Below, piece by piece: positions 9,075 to 18,120 of a stretch of DNA of 64,000 nt. Positions within the stretch are counted from its first letter, which is position 1. Each line of letters begins with the position of its first letter. The stretch comes from Psychrobacter sp. bablab_jr014 (lineage in GTDB: Bacteria; Pseudomonadota; Gammaproteobacteria; Pseudomonadales; Moraxellaceae): contig NZ_JACDXT010000005.1 of NCBI RefSeq assembly GCF_016464015.1, forward strand, positions 103,802-167,801, read 5' to 3'. The notes under the pieces are model-generated. The model was not told where the DNA came from. It did no database searches and was given only the letters and a program-made list of their open reading frames with translations. A program made the position numbers and the translations under genes.

Positions 9075-9332
9075 ATGTCGTCTTCTATTAAAAATAAGCC
9101 ATCTGTTGATGTGCGTGTGCTGCGTCTTATTGGCATGCTATGTATTGGCAGCAGCTTGGTTGTCGGCTGCGGTCAAAAGGGCGACTTGTATTTGCCTGCA
9201 GGCAGTGCCAGCTCTGAGAGTAAGCAAATGATTGAAAGTGGCAGCAGTCCACAAGATGATGCCTTTGCGCGTGTGGACGATGAGCCGATGACGGACTTGC
9301 CAAGCGCGAGCAGCGACCCCAACGACTATTAA
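9075..9332 (+). CDS. lptM: small lipoprotein LptM (YifL family)
   Basis: This 85-aa product has a signal peptide ending in VVGCGQKGDLYLP, the diagnostic YifL/LptM lipobox and following motif. In E. coli LptM helps assemble the LptD-LptE lipopolysaccharide translocon at the outer membrane. The tail is acidic and low-complexity (DEPMTDLPSASSDPNDY). As in most gammaproteobacteria it sits directly upstream of lysA. The N-terminus is longer than usual, with about 20 residues before the hydrophobic core. Confidence 0.87.
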   Translation: MSSSIKNKPSVDVRVLRLIGMLCIGSSLVVGCGQKGDLYLPAGSASSESKQMIESGSSPQDDAFARVDDEPMTDLPSASSDPNDY

Positions 9333-9355
9333 TGCCGGTTGATTTATTTCGCGTC

Positions 9356-9415
9356 AGATCTTAATGGCTTAGATCTTAATATTTGAGGTCTTAATAGCTC
9401 AGGTCTTAAAAATAT
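9356..9415 (+). repeat. four tandem 15-bp repeats between lptM and lysA
   Basis: Four exactly adjacent units read AGATCTTAATGGCTT, AGATCTTAATATTTG, AGGTCTTAATAGCTC and AGGTCTTAAAAATAT. The first nine bases (AGRTCTTAA) are conserved and the last five or six vary. They end 26 bp before the first possible lysA start. Confidence 0.75.
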
Positions 9416-9441
9416 AGGCGAGAATGCGCCGTAATTTTTGA

Positions 9442-10812
9442 ATGTTTGAACAACTTAGAGATATCGTTATGAGTAATTGTGAAGCTGCCACTGTGAGCAC
9501 CCAAACTGAGGCAGGATTGTATATTGATGCTAATGCCTTAACCCAGCATTTGCCAGCGCTTAGCTATCAAGGCGATGCGCTACAGATTGAGTCGGTCAGT
9601 ATTAAGGATTTGGCACAGACTTACGGCACGCCCTGCTATGTGTATTCAAAACAGGCAATACTAGACGTGTACCATGCCTATAGCACGCATTTTGCCAAGA
9701 TTGACCATCAGATTTGCTATGCGGTAAAGGCCAATTCAAACCTTGCTGTCTTAAGCGTATTGGCAGAGGCGGGCGCAGGCTTTGATATCGTATCACGCGG
9801 CGAGCTGATGCGTGTATTGGCCGCAGGCGGGCAGGCGTCACGTGTGGTCTTTTCAGGCGTGGGCAAAACACCAGCGGACATCGAATATGCGCTGGGTCAA
9901 GGCATCGGCTGCTTTAATGTAGAATCTATCAGCGAGCTGTCTATCATCAATGACGTGGCACAAAAGCTGGACAAAAAAGCGCCAATTTCACTGCGCGTCA
10001 ATCCTGATGTGGATGCCAATACCCACCCATACATTTCGACAGGTCTAAAAGACAACAAATTCGGCATCTCTCACGATAAGGCAATTGCGGTTTATAAAGA
10101 TGCCGCGCAAATGTCGCACATTGATATTCTAGGTATCGACTGCCATATTGGTTCACAGTTGACGCAGGTTGAGCCATTTGTTGCCGCGCTTGATAAATTG
10201 ATTGAGCTGATTGAGCAGCTACGCGCTAAAGGCATTGCGCTCAAACACATTGATTTGGGCGGCGGCTTGGGCGTGCGCTACATTGATGAGCAGCCTGTGA
10301 GCGTTGCTGATTTTGCCGCTGCTTTGTTGCCAAAATTGCAAGACTTGGGTTTGAGCGTGTTCTTTGAGCCAGGTCGCAGTATGGTAGCGAATGCAGGTAT
10401 TTTGATTACTGAAGTCAATATCTTAAAGCCCACCGAGCACAAAAACTTTGCCATCGTGGATGCAGCGATGAACGATTTGATTCGTCCTGCCTTGTATCAA
10501 GCCGAAATGGCCGTTATCCCCAGTACCTTGCCTAAAAAGGATGTGGACGCTGAAAATGCAGAAGCGTGGGACATTGTTGGCGCGATTTGTGAAACGGGCG
10601 ACTTTTTGGCAAAAAATCGCGTACTGTCATTGGCGGTCGGCGATTTGCTCGCGGTGACAGGTGCAGGCGCGTATGGGTTTAATATGAGCAGCAACTACAA
10701 TACGCGTCCACGCGCTGCCGAAGTGATGGTATCAGGCAGTCAGCATCAGCTTATTAAGCCGCGCGAAACGGTTGAGGCACTCTACGCTGATGAGCAGCTG
10801 TGGCAAAGCTAG
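9442..10812 (+). CDS. lysA: diaminopimelate decarboxylase
   Basis: LysA removes CO2 from meso-diaminopimelate to form L-lysine, the last step of lysine synthesis, using pyridoxal phosphate. The PLP lysine lies in CYAVKANSN. Other fold-III motifs are HIGSQL, GGGLGV, the EPGRS phosphate-binding motif and ICETGDFLAKNR, which carries the catalytic Cys from the partner subunit. The product is 456 aa from the first Met; a second ATG at 9469 (MSNCEAAT) has a weak AGAGA upstream and could be the true start. The stop TAG is contributed by the end of the adjoining repeat element. Confidence 0.95.
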   Translation: MFEQLRDIVMSNCEAATVSTQTEAGLYIDANALTQHLPALSYQGDALQIESVSIKDLAQTYGTPCYVYSKQAILDVYHAYSTHFAKIDHQICYAVKANSNLAVLSVLAEAGAGFDIVSRGELMRVLAAGGQASRVVFSGVGKTPADIEYALGQGIGCFNVESISELSIINDVAQKLDKKAPISLRVNPDVDANTHPYISTGLKDNKFGISHDKAIAVYKDAAQMSHIDILGIDCHIGSQLTQVEPFVAALDKLIELIEQLRAKGIALKHIDLGGGLGVRYIDEQPVSVADFAAALLPKLQDLGLSVFFEPGRSMVANAGILITEVNILKPTEHKNFAIVDAAMNDLIRPALYQAEMAVIPSTLPKKDVDAENAEAWDIVGAICETGDFLAKNRVLSLAVGDLLAVTGAGAYGFNMSSNYNTRPRAAEVMVSGSQHQLIKPRETVEALYADEQLWQS

Positions 10813-10982
10813 GGCGTGTCTTCAATTCAAACGTCTACGACTAAATGGGCTAAAAATGGCTAAATCTGCGGCAAACGGTGTCAAATAGCTGGTCAATATC
10901 TTGATATTATCTGCGCTATTTTCCTTGTTTGCCTGCAATTTATCTCATTTTTATCACCATTTTTAAAATGAAGACACACCTA
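10810..10982 (+). mobile_element. MITE-like repeat abutting lysA
   Basis: The element begins TAGGGCGTGTCTTCA and ends TGAAGACACACCTA, giving terminal inverted repeats of about 14 bp inside flanking TA dinucleotides. It is nearly identical over its whole length to 59625-59798. It has no coding capacity. The first TAG is the lysA stop codon, so the element joined the gene at its very end. Confidence 0.8.
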
Positions 10983-11061
10983 ACAAAAGCGACATTAAGC
11001 ACTAAGCGATTGTGCAGCCTGATATGCGCTTTATTTACCATTGATAACTGACTTACGATTG

Positions 11062-11091
11062 TCCCATTGTTGCCAAAACGATGGGATTTTT
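11062..11091 (+). terminator. intrinsic terminator downstream of lysA
   Basis: TCCCATTGTT (11062-11071) pairs with AACGATGGGA (11077-11086) around a 5-base loop, followed by TTTTT. It lies beyond the repeat element and ahead of dapF, so it probably ends the lptM-lysA transcript. The rest of 10983-11229 should contain the dapF promoter. Confidence 0.7.
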
Positions 11092-11229
11092 CATCACTAT
11101 ACGCCAAGCTAACGATACCTCGAGATAACAATGGCTGCTGGGCGCAGCGCGATGACGGCGTGCATTACCATTGCAACATACAGCGTGCTACTATTAGGCA
11201 CAGATAAAAACAGAACAGGATACATGGAT

Positions 11230-12117
11230 ATGTTAATTGAGTTTACCAAGATGCATGGGCTGGGCAATGACTTTATGGTTATTGACTTGGTCACGCAGCG
11301 CCTTGATTTAACTACTGAGCTGGTACAGCTTTTGGGTGACCGCCATTTGGGCATTGGTTTTGACCAGCTGCTTGTGGTAGAGCCACCGATGCGCCCTGAT
11401 GTTGATTTTAGCTATCGTATTTTTAATACTGACGGTAGTGAAGTCGAGCAGTGCGGCAATGGCGCCCGCTGTTTTGCCCGTTTTGTACAAGCGCGCAAGC
11501 TGTCGTTTAAACAGCGCATCCGTGTGGAGACAGCAAGCGGCGTGATTACCTTGACTACTGACCGTTATGGCTGGGTTGAGGTGGACATGGGTAAACCAAA
11601 ATTCGAGCCGTCCGAGATTCCATTTACCCCCAAAGCGATTACCAAAATCCAAAATGCCTATCATTTGGATGTGGCGGGCAAGCCTGTACAGCTGTATGTA
11701 GCCAATATGGGCAATCCGCACGCCGTTATCCGTGTTGATGATGTGCTCGACGCCGATGTTGAGACACTCGGTCGTGCGATTGAGTCGCACCCTGCATTTC
11801 CTGACAAGGTCAATGTTGGCTTTATGCAAGTCATGAATCAGCGTCATATTCGTCTGCGCGTCTATGAGCGCGGTGTGGGCGAGACCCAAGCCTGCGGTAC
11901 AGGCGCGTGCGCAGCGGTTGCAATAGGCGTACGTGAAGGTTGGCTGGACGAAGGCGCGGATATTCGCGCCCAATTATACGGCGGCAGTCTCGTGATTCGC
12001 TGGCAGCCAGGCTATGCTGTCATGATGACAGGCCCGACCGCTTTCGTTTATGAGGGCGTCTTTAGTCCTGATGGTTTGATGGCGCAAGCTGGCATTAAAC
12101 CCCCATCAAACGCGTAA
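11230..12117 (+). CDS. dapF: diaminopimelate epimerase
   Basis: DapF interconverts LL- and meso-diaminopimelate, feeding both lysine and peptidoglycan synthesis, without a cofactor. The two catalytic cysteines lie in [11 protein letters not shown] and [10 protein letters not shown]. The start chosen, [20 protein letters not shown], is the family N-terminus, with AGGA nine bases upstream (11217-11220); an ATG two codons earlier is an alternative. A much longer upstream reading exists but adds residues not typical of the family. xerC follows after 11 bp, so dapF-xerC form an operon as in other gammaproteobacteria. Confidence 0.95.
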   Translation: MLIEFTKMHGLGNDFMVIDLVTQRLDLTTELVQLLGDRHLGIGFDQLLVVEPPMRPDVDFSYRIFNTDGSEVEQCGNGARCFARFVQARKLSFKQRIRVETASGVITLTTDRYGWVEVDMGKPKFEPSEIPFTPKAITKIQNAYHLDVAGKPVQLYVANMGNPHAVIRVDDVLDADVETLGRAIESHPAFPDKVNVGFMQVMNQRHIRLRVYERGVGETQACGTGACAAVAIGVREGWLDEGADIRAQLYGGSLVIRWQPGYAVMMTGPTAFVYEGVFSPDGLMAQAGIKPPSNA

Positions 12118-12128
12118 TAAAACCGTAC

Positions 12129-13160
12129 ATGGACACCAAGCGCCCGCGGTCTGAGCGTCTATTAAAAGACGCCAGTGCCACACAGCCCATAGCGAACGAC
12201 AGCGCCGACAGCCTTGCTTTTGATGCACTGATGTCGCCTGTCGAGCGCTGGCTTGCGACCCTTGCGCGCGAAAACCACTCCCTACATACCCAAACTGCCT
12301 ATCATGCTGCCGTGGCTCAACTGGCGCGGCATCTGTGTGCCCAGCGTTTGACATGGACGCGCTGTGATAAGCGCCAGCTTGCCAAACACGTCACTCATCG
12401 CCTTGAAGAAGACGGCTTGAGCCTTGCCAGCATGCAGCAAGCGCTGTCCGCGATTCGGCATTTTTATGGTTGGCTGATTGATGAAGGGCAGGCACGTATC
12501 AATCCTGCGCTTGGCTATCAGCTGGCACGCGGCGCACGTGCGCTGCCCAGTATTGCTGATATTGACGTCATTACCCAGCTGCTTGACCAGCCTGCGCCCG
12601 ACACGCCCAATCAAACACGGCTGTGGCTGCGTGATAAAGCCATGTTTGAGCTGCTCTACAGCAGTGGCCTACGTGTCAGTGAGCTTGTGACCCTTGATAT
12701 GCATGACCTTGACCCAGCGCGCCAACAAGTGCGCGTCACGGGCAAAGGCAACAAAGTCCGTCTTGTGCCTGTCGGTGCGCGTGCGCTGGCGGCCATTGAG
12801 CGCTATTTGCCGCACCGCGCCTTGTGGAGCGAGCATGTGGACGAGGCACTGTTTATCAGCGAAAAGCTCGGCAAGCGCTTGACCACCCGTGCTGTACAGC
12901 AACGCCTTAAAGTCGCGGCAAAACGTGCAGGCATCGACCAAAACCTATATCCGCACTTATTGCGCCACTGCTTTGCCTCACACATGCTCTCAAACAGTGG
13001 CGATTTGCGCGCGGTGCAAGAGATGCTTGGGCATGCCGACATTGGCACAACGCAGATTTATACCCACGTCGATTTTGCCCGTTTGACCCAAGTCTACGAC
13101 ACCGCGCACCCGCGTGCGTCTCGCCAAAAACCGCGCACTAAGCCAAGCGATGGCAATTAA
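12129..13160 (+). CDS. xerC: tyrosine recombinase XerC
   Basis: With XerD, XerC resolves chromosome dimers at dif before division. The 343-aa product has an N-terminal SAM-like core-binding domain with an extended start (residues 1 to about 140) and a C-terminal catalytic domain. The catalytic residues are visible: Arg in SSGLRVSEL, Lys in GKGNKVR, HxxR in HLLRHCFASHML, His in LGHADIGTTQ and the nucleophile Tyr in IYTHVDF. The start follows dapF by 11 bp. Its last 23 bp overlap the convergent nitrilase gene. Confidence 0.94.
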   Translation: MDTKRPRSERLLKDASATQPIANDSADSLAFDALMSPVERWLATLARENHSLHTQTAYHAAVAQLARHLCAQRLTWTRCDKRQLAKHVTHRLEEDGLSLASMQQALSAIRHFYGWLIDEGQARINPALGYQLARGARALPSIADIDVITQLLDQPAPDTPNQTRLWLRDKAMFELLYSSGLRVSELVTLDMHDLDPARQQVRVTGKGNKVRLVPVGARALAAIERYLPHRALWSEHVDEALFISEKLGKRLTTRAVQQRLKVAAKRAGIDQNLYPHLLRHCFASHMLSNSGDLRAVQEMLGHADIGTTQIYTHVDFARLTQVYDTAHPRASRQKPRTKPSDGN

Positions 13161-14025
13161 AAATCGGTAGCGCCTCACGTCCTTTTTCTTGTGCCGCGTT
13201 ATCCAGCGTTGCCATCACTAACGCATAGTCTTGTGCTGCCTCATGGTCTGCCAATGCACTGTGGCTATAATCTGCTGCTATCGTGCCATCATGACGTGTT
13301 ATCGCGCTGTGTCCCCACGTCTCACGCGCCGCCTGCTTGGGATACTGATGCGTGCCGCCTTGGGCGGCGCCAATCACCATACATTGACTGTCGAGCGCCC
13401 GCGCTTGCAAAAGTAGTGACCAATGCGCTTGTCCTGTTAAATACGTAAATGCCGAGGGCGCGCTCACTATATCGCTGCCTGCTTGACGCAGCCGCTGCGC
13501 TAGGGCAGGAAAGCGCAAATCAAAGCACACCATCATGCCCAAATGAAAGGTCGCGTCATCCAGTCTAATCGGTGCGACCACCGTTTTTGTGCCCGCCTCA
13601 AAGGTCGCCGCCTCATTATAGCTGCCCGTATCGTCCGCCACTGTCGCTTGAAACAGATGAATCTTGTCGTAGCGTGCCACTTGCGAGCCATCAGGCGCGA
13701 ACAGTTGACTGACTTGACGCAAGCGCTCATTGGGCACAGGCATCCCATCAGGGCGATAGGGGCAAGGCAATGTCCCTGCGAGCAGATGTATTTGATGCTG
13801 CGCGGCAAGCTGTGCCAGCGAGCTTGATAAGGCATCAAATTGCTCAGCAGTTGCCGTTTGTGCCCCCATGCTACAGCAGTTTTCAGGCAGTACCACGAGC
13901 TGTGCGCCTTGTATGCTTGCGTCTTTTACCGCCTGCGCGATGGTTTCGAGATTTTTTTTAATGTCTTGTTGGCTGTTCATTTGCACCGCAGCTACAGACA
14001 AGGTACGGTCAGTAATGGATCGCAT
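13138..14025 (-). CDS. carbon-nitrogen hydrolase (Nit1/omega-amidase type)
   Basis: This 295-aa nitrilase-superfamily protein has the Glu-Lys-Cys triad: Glu in VVLPENC, Lys in RYDKIHLF and Cys in MMVCFDLRFP. The Nit1 branch removes damaged deaminated glutathione or acts as an omega-amidase on alpha-ketoglutaramate-type substrates. Motif QLLAGTLPCPYR-like loops and the GxxICYDxRFP variant place it in this branch, but the substrate is not certain. It is convergent with xerC and overlaps its 3' end by 23 bp. Confidence 0.85.
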   Translation of the reverse strand: MRSITDRTLSVAAVQMNSQQDIKKNLETIAQAVKDASIQGAQLVVLPENCCSMGAQTATAEQFDALSSSLAQLAAQHQIHLLAGTLPCPYRPDGMPVPNERLRQVSQLFAPDGSQVARYDKIHLFQATVADDTGSYNEAATFEAGTKTVVAPIRLDDATFHLGMMVCFDLRFPALAQRLRQAGSDIVSAPSAFTYLTGQAHWSLLLQARALDSQCMVIGAAQGGTHQYPKQAARETWGHSAITRHDGTIAADYSHSALADHEAAQDYALVMATLDNAAQEKGREALPIFNCHRLA

Positions 14026-14137
14026 AATGCTCCTTAATCTTGTGTGAATTAAAAATTAACCATAAACTGTATGCCAATAGACGCCACTGTGCGCCTTTTG
14101 CGCGTATTTTTCTAGGCTAACGCATCATTGCATACAT

Positions 14138-14406
14138 TAGGGCGTGTTGACCATTCGACCATGGCACTGACAGCGACTATTTTTTAGGCGATTCGAGGTT
14201 AAAAATAATAAGTTTAGTCATTCTAAGCGTTTATATTTAACGATGAAGCGGCAAAAAAGAGTCCTGTCCCTGCGGGCTGATGCTAAAATTGCCCCATACT
14301 GCGTTGCAAATCTCGCTAAGGCATCTGCATTATCGTCGCTTTGCGCCTTGTCTGGAACAATTTTAGCGATCAGCAGTGCCTATTTGCGAATGTTCAACAC
14401 GCCCTA
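14138..14406. mobile_element. 269-bp MITE-like element with AGGGCGTGTTGA ends
   Basis: The element runs from TAGGGCGTGTTGA to TCAACACGCCCTA: perfect 11-bp inverted ends within TA dinucleotides. The termini are close to those of the 174-bp family (AGGGCGTGT), but the interior is unrelated, so it is a second family possibly moved by the same transposase. It has no convincing coding sequence. It takes up over half of the 512-bp space between the nitrilase gene and the sensor kinase; I see nothing else defined there. Confidence 0.7.
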
Positions 14407-14537
14407 CATTGGACAAAAGCTGTGCTACTTTTATTTTTAAAAAGTGCTTTGTGCATGTAGCACGCCAGCCAAATGATAAGCCGCTACCTTAATATCTGCA
14501 TCGACGTGTCTGACACGTTAAGACAGGATTGCTATTC

Positions 14538-17378
14538 ATGAGACAGTACCAGTCATTAAAACGCTTGCTTTTGTTTTATACAACGACGCTCGTTATTATG
14601 CTGGTGCTCTATTACACGATGATGATAGCGACCATGCAGCGCGCGTACCAAGAGCGTAGTGAGATGATTTTTTCAACCTTGGTGTATGAGCTTAGCGCCA
14701 TAGGCGTGCCTAGCGACCAAGCCATCAAACGTATTTTGGCAAGACCTATTTTAGAAGATATCAGCTATCAGCTGGTGTTTATGCAACCTTCAGGGCAGAC
14801 AGCGGTATACAATCATATCGATCCAAAAGAACATGATATTGCAGGTATTAGTTTTCCCACTATCAACAATCAGTCGACGTCTGATATCAGTGCCTATCAT
14901 CTTACACATCATTATTTAATTGGTCATATTAATCTAAAAGATGGGCAACAGGTATATACCGTCATCTGTCACGAGCATCCTGACATACCGTGGTTACATT
15001 ATGAGATATGGCTGCCGTTAATCACAGTGACGGCACTGTTTTTTATCGCACTACTCTATCTACTGCAGCGGCGCAATAGCTGGGCACGCCTGCTAAACTA
15101 CGTTGATGCCATCACGACAGGCAAGCGCAATACGTACTCACCCTTACTTTTAGACGACTCTGAACCGACCTCGGAGTTTTTACATTTGGGCCACTCGCTT
15201 AGCCGTATCAGTTATCAGCTCAATAGTAAGCATCGCCGAATTCAGACCTTAACACACCGCCTTGAGCGGCTGGTTGAGCGAGCACCACTACCGATGCTAA
15301 TGATGTCAAGGCATGGCCAAGTTAGCTTTTTTAATCAGCGCTTTGAGCAGCTATTCACCACGTCATTTGGACGCGATGCCAGCTATACCTTGACTGATTT
15401 TTTGATTGGGAGTGATAAAGCCACACAGCAGTATTTAAGTCAGCCTGAAGCATTGCGCGTCAGTCGTACTCTACTGGTCTATGGCGCACTCGATAAGCAA
15501 GCGTATCAGTTACAAATCACCCCTTGGTTCACTGAATATGGACAGGTGCATGGATTTACAGTGATGCTGGATAATGTACAGCACTTTGTCACTGAGCGTA
15601 AGCAGCTTCAGCAGCAAAACGCTCAGCTGCTTGACCAGCTTTCAGATATGAGCCGCTTAAAATCTGTCTTAGGGCATGAACTGCGCACCCCGCTCAATGC
15701 CATCATTACTACCTTAGATACAGTGAATGTCGACAGCTTGTCTGAGAGTAATAAAGAGGTTTTCGATATTTTAAGCGAATCCAGCCAGTTTATGTTGACC
15801 ATGTTAAATGACCTACTGGATATGGCAAAAATCGAAGCGGGCAAAATGGACATTCTTTATGATGATGTGGACGTTTTGGCACTTAGCCAACATCTATGCG
15901 ACCTTATGACTGCCAGTGCGTGGCGCAACAACGTAGAATTACTGCACTTTTTTATGCCTGATGCACCGCGTCACATCTCAACCGATGGCAGCCGTTTGCG
16001 CCAGATTATGATTAATCTGCTCGATAATGCCATTAAATTTACCTCATCTGGCTATGTTGCATTAATTATAGAGCGCGTCAGCTCAGAGTATGTCAACCAT
16101 CTTATCAGTACACCAGCTTTATCAGACTCAAACAAAGGTGCGAAGGAACAAAAAAATGCCAATACCTTGGCCGCTCATGCCATCCAAATATGGCAAAAAC
16201 AGCATCATCATCCGCCTAGCAGCTGGTTGCATATTCGGGTAGAGGATACAGGTATTGGTATCAACGAAGACGAGCAGGCGCATTTGTTTTCTTATTTTGG
16301 TCAAGCCAATACTCATATTGGACACCAATTTGGGGGTACTGGCTTAGGACTGGCTATTTCGAACAATTTTGCCCAGCTGCTTGGCGGATTTATTCGCGTA
16401 CAAAGTGAAAAAGGTATGGGTAGTACTTTTCATTTATACTTGCCATATTACGCAGATAAGCCGCAGCTGGCCTATCCCGCGTCCCCAGCTATTCGCTCGG
16501 TACATTTGGTCGCTATCGTCAATCAGCACGTTACCGCTAATGCACTAAACAAGCTTTGTAAGCAGTTGTCCGTGAGCGTCAAGACCTTTGTGGGTTTTGA
16601 CTCGACGGCGCAGCAGCATATCGAACAGCTCTTATACAACCCTTCACAAACGCACGCCCCTGTGTTACTGCTGGACTATGAGTATTACGAACGCTATCAA
16701 AAAGACCTTAAGGACAATGGTCTGTCTGACCAATTAACACCCTTATATAAAAATAAGACACTCCCTGCCTTACTTCTTAGCATGAAGTCTGAACGCGGTA
16801 TCCCATCTATCTTTATCGAAGATTTTGATGGATTTTTGACCAAGCCTTTGGACGTCACTTTGTTGCTCTCTGAGCTGGTGCGTGTGACCCAAGCTACGCG
16901 CCGATACCTAACTGTCGTACCTGCAGCCGTACCTGAAAAAGACGTACCACCCGCATCTCATGCAGTTACTGAGGCCGCCAAACTACCTATAGCTATACCC
17001 GAAGAAAAGCCCTTAATCTTGGTGGTTGAGGACAACTTAACCAACCAAAAAATCACCGTAAAAATGCTCGAGAAGCTCGGCTATCGCAGTTTGGTTGCCG
17101 CTGATGGTCAGCAAGCGCTCACTGCCCTCAAAACACAAAGAGAAGATATTTCGCTGATTTTAATGGATTGCCGTATGCCTGTGATGGATGGCCTAGAAGC
17201 TACCGCCGCGATTCGCGCGCTTGGTGACAATATCAGCATCATCGCCTTGACAGCCAACAGTAGTGATGAGGACTGCAAGGCATGCTTTGCTGTCGGTATG
17301 AATGGATTTTTGACCAAGCCTGTCAATAAAAACAAACTACAAGAAACCTTGCAGCAGTTTTTGGCGCGCAGTGAATAA
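14538..17378 (+). CDS. hybrid sensor histidine kinase with C-terminal receiver
   Basis: The 946-aa product has two membrane segments (about residues 10-30 and 158-178) around a periplasmic sensor of about 125 residues. A linker and PAS-like domain follow (APLPMLMMSRHGQVSFFNQRF), then HisKA with phospho-acceptor His380 in LGHELRTPLNA. Next are HATPase_c (NLLDNAIKF, DTGIGI, GGTGLGLAIS), a receiver-like segment lacking the full acidic pocket (VLLLDYEYYERY) and a complete receiver with Asp877 in LMDCRMPVMDG and Lys in FLTKPVN. There is no Hpt domain, so the phosphate must pass to a separate protein. The ATG at 14538 has AGGA nine bases upstream. It resembles BarA/GacS-type kinases; the ligand is unknown. 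Confidence 0.88.
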   Translation: MRQYQSLKRLLLFYTTTLVIMLVLYYTMMIATMQRAYQERSEMIFSTLVYELSAIGVPSDQAIKRILARPILEDISYQLVFMQPSGQTAVYNHIDPKEHDIAGISFPTINNQSTSDISAYHLTHHYLIGHINLKDGQQVYTVICHEHPDIPWLHYEIWLPLITVTALFFIALLYLLQRRNSWARLLNYVDAITTGKRNTYSPLLLDDSEPTSEFLHLGHSLSRISYQLNSKHRRIQTLTHRLERLVERAPLPMLMMSRHGQVSFFNQRFEQLFTTSFGRDASYTLTDFLIGSDKATQQYLSQPEALRVSRTLLVYGALDKQAYQLQITPWFTEYGQVHGFTVMLDNVQHFVTERKQLQQQNAQLLDQLSDMSRLKSVLGHELRTPLNAIITTLDTVNVDSLSESNKEVFDILSESSQFMLTMLNDLLDMAKIEAGKMDILYDDVDVLALSQHLCDLMTASAWRNNVELLHFFMPDAPRHISTDGSRLRQIMINLLDNAIKFTSSGYVALIIERVSSEYVNHLISTPALSDSNKGAKEQKNANTLAAHAIQIWQKQHHHPPSSWLHIRVEDTGIGINEDEQAHLFSYFGQANTHIGHQFGGTGLGLAISNNFAQLLGGFIRVQSEKGMGSTFHLYLPYYADKPQLAYPASPAIRSVHLVAIVNQHVTANALNKLCKQLSVSVKTFVGFDSTAQQHIEQLLYNPSQTHAPVLLLDYEYYERYQKDLKDNGLSDQLTPLYKNKTLPALLLSMKSERGIPSIFIEDFDGFLTKPLDVTLLLSELVRVTQATRRYLTVVPAAVPEKDVPPASHAVTEAAKLPIAIPEEKPLILVVEDNLTNQKITVKMLEKLGYRSLVAADGQQALTALKTQREDISLILMDCRMPVMDGLEATAAIRALGDNISIIALTANSSDEDCKACFAVGMNGFLTKPVNKNKLQETLQQFLARSE

Positions 17379-17403
17379 ATGGCGATGACAGACCCTAAAA
17401 AAC

Positions 17404-17427
17404 GCACGTCTGCTGCGTGCCCTTTTT
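17404..17427 (+). terminator. probable terminator after the hybrid kinase
   Basis: GCACG (17404-17408) and CGTGC (17416-17420) form a short GC-rich stem followed by CCCTTTTTATT. The stem is short, so confidence is limited. It lies between the convergent kinase and ribE genes. Confidence 0.45.
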
Positions 17428-17448
17428 ATTAAAACGAATAAACACCGA

Positions 17449-18120
17449 CTATTTTAAAAACCCTGTCTTTGCCAAAAAGGCTTCGTCAATACCACCTTGG
17501 GTGCTTGCTGTATCGCTACGGGTCTGTGGTTTTAGCAACAAACGCTCCAAGTAACGCGCCACAATATCCACCTCTACATTGACCTTGCTGCCAACGAACC
17601 AATGCTTGGCGATGTTGGTCATCTGTGCGGTATGCGGGATGATGTTTAAGCACACGATATTGTCACGTACCAAATTGGTGGTCAGGCTAATGCCATCGAG
17701 CGTGATAGAGCCTTTGGTCGCAGTATAATGCGCCAACTCATGCGGAATCTCAATCTCGATATAGATAGAGCGCGCGTCTTTTTTCAGCAATTTTACCGTA
17801 CCCACGCCATCCACATGACCTGCAACAATATGTCCGCCAAAGCGTGTGGTCGGCAGCATGGCTTTTTCTAAATTGACACTATCCCCTACTTGTAGCGTCG
17901 CTAGCGCCGTGCGCTGTATTGTTTCACGTGAAACATCAACTGCATAATAGTCTTTGCCGAACTCAACCACCGTCAAACAAATACCGTTGGCAGCGATGGA
18001 ATCGCCCAAAGACACATCGCTAAAGTCTAAGCTGTCAGACGCAACCACCAAACGGATATCGCCACCTGTAGGCTGCATCGCTCTGACCGTACCCATACTC
18101 TCAATAATGCCTGTAAACAT
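17449..18120 (-). CDS. ribE: riboflavin synthase, alpha subunit
   Basis: Riboflavin synthase converts two molecules of 6,7-dimethyl-8-ribityllumazine to riboflavin. The start MFTGIIESMGTV is the family N-terminus; a GTG two codons upstream is not needed. Two lumazine-binding repeats are visible, the first with SIAANGICLTV and VDVSRETI, the second with HIVAGHVDGVGTV and KGSITLDGISLT. About 223 aa. It lies downstream of ribD on the same strand but across a 347-bp gap that is full of DnaA boxes. A perfect parS-type site is inside the gene. Confidence 0.95.
   Translation of the reverse strand: MFTGIIESMGTVRAMQPTGGDIRLVVASDSLDFSDVSLGDSIAANGICLTVVEFGKDYYAVDVSRETIQRTALATLQVGDSVNLEKAMLPTTRFGGHIVAGHVDGVGTVKLLKKDARSIYIEIEIPHELAHYTATKGSITLDGISLTTNLVRDNIVCLNIIPHTAQMTNIAKHWFVGSKVNVEVDIVARYLERLLLKPQTRSDTASTQGGIDEAFLAKTGFLK
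17920..17935. promoter_or_regulatory. parS-type ParB binding site within ribE
   Basis: TGTTTCACGTGAAACA is a perfect 16-bp palindrome matching the bacterial parS consensus. It falls inside the ribE coding sequence, about 7 kb from oriC. Confidence 0.75.

Noticed and set aside
11131..11229. Upstream extension of DapF
   Set aside because: The frame is open from 11131, but the residues do not resemble DapF and the ATG at 11230 has a ribosome site and the family N-terminus.
11308..11973. 221-aa frame antisense to dapF
   Set aside because: It is the mirror of a strong coding region, has no ribosome site and no family resemblance. Similar antisense frames across lysA, gyrB, guaA and dnaJ were rejected for the same reason.
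14243..14440. 65-aa frame inside the 269-bp repeat
   Set aside because: It crosses the end of the repeat element, has no ribosome site and reads like non-coding repeat sequence.
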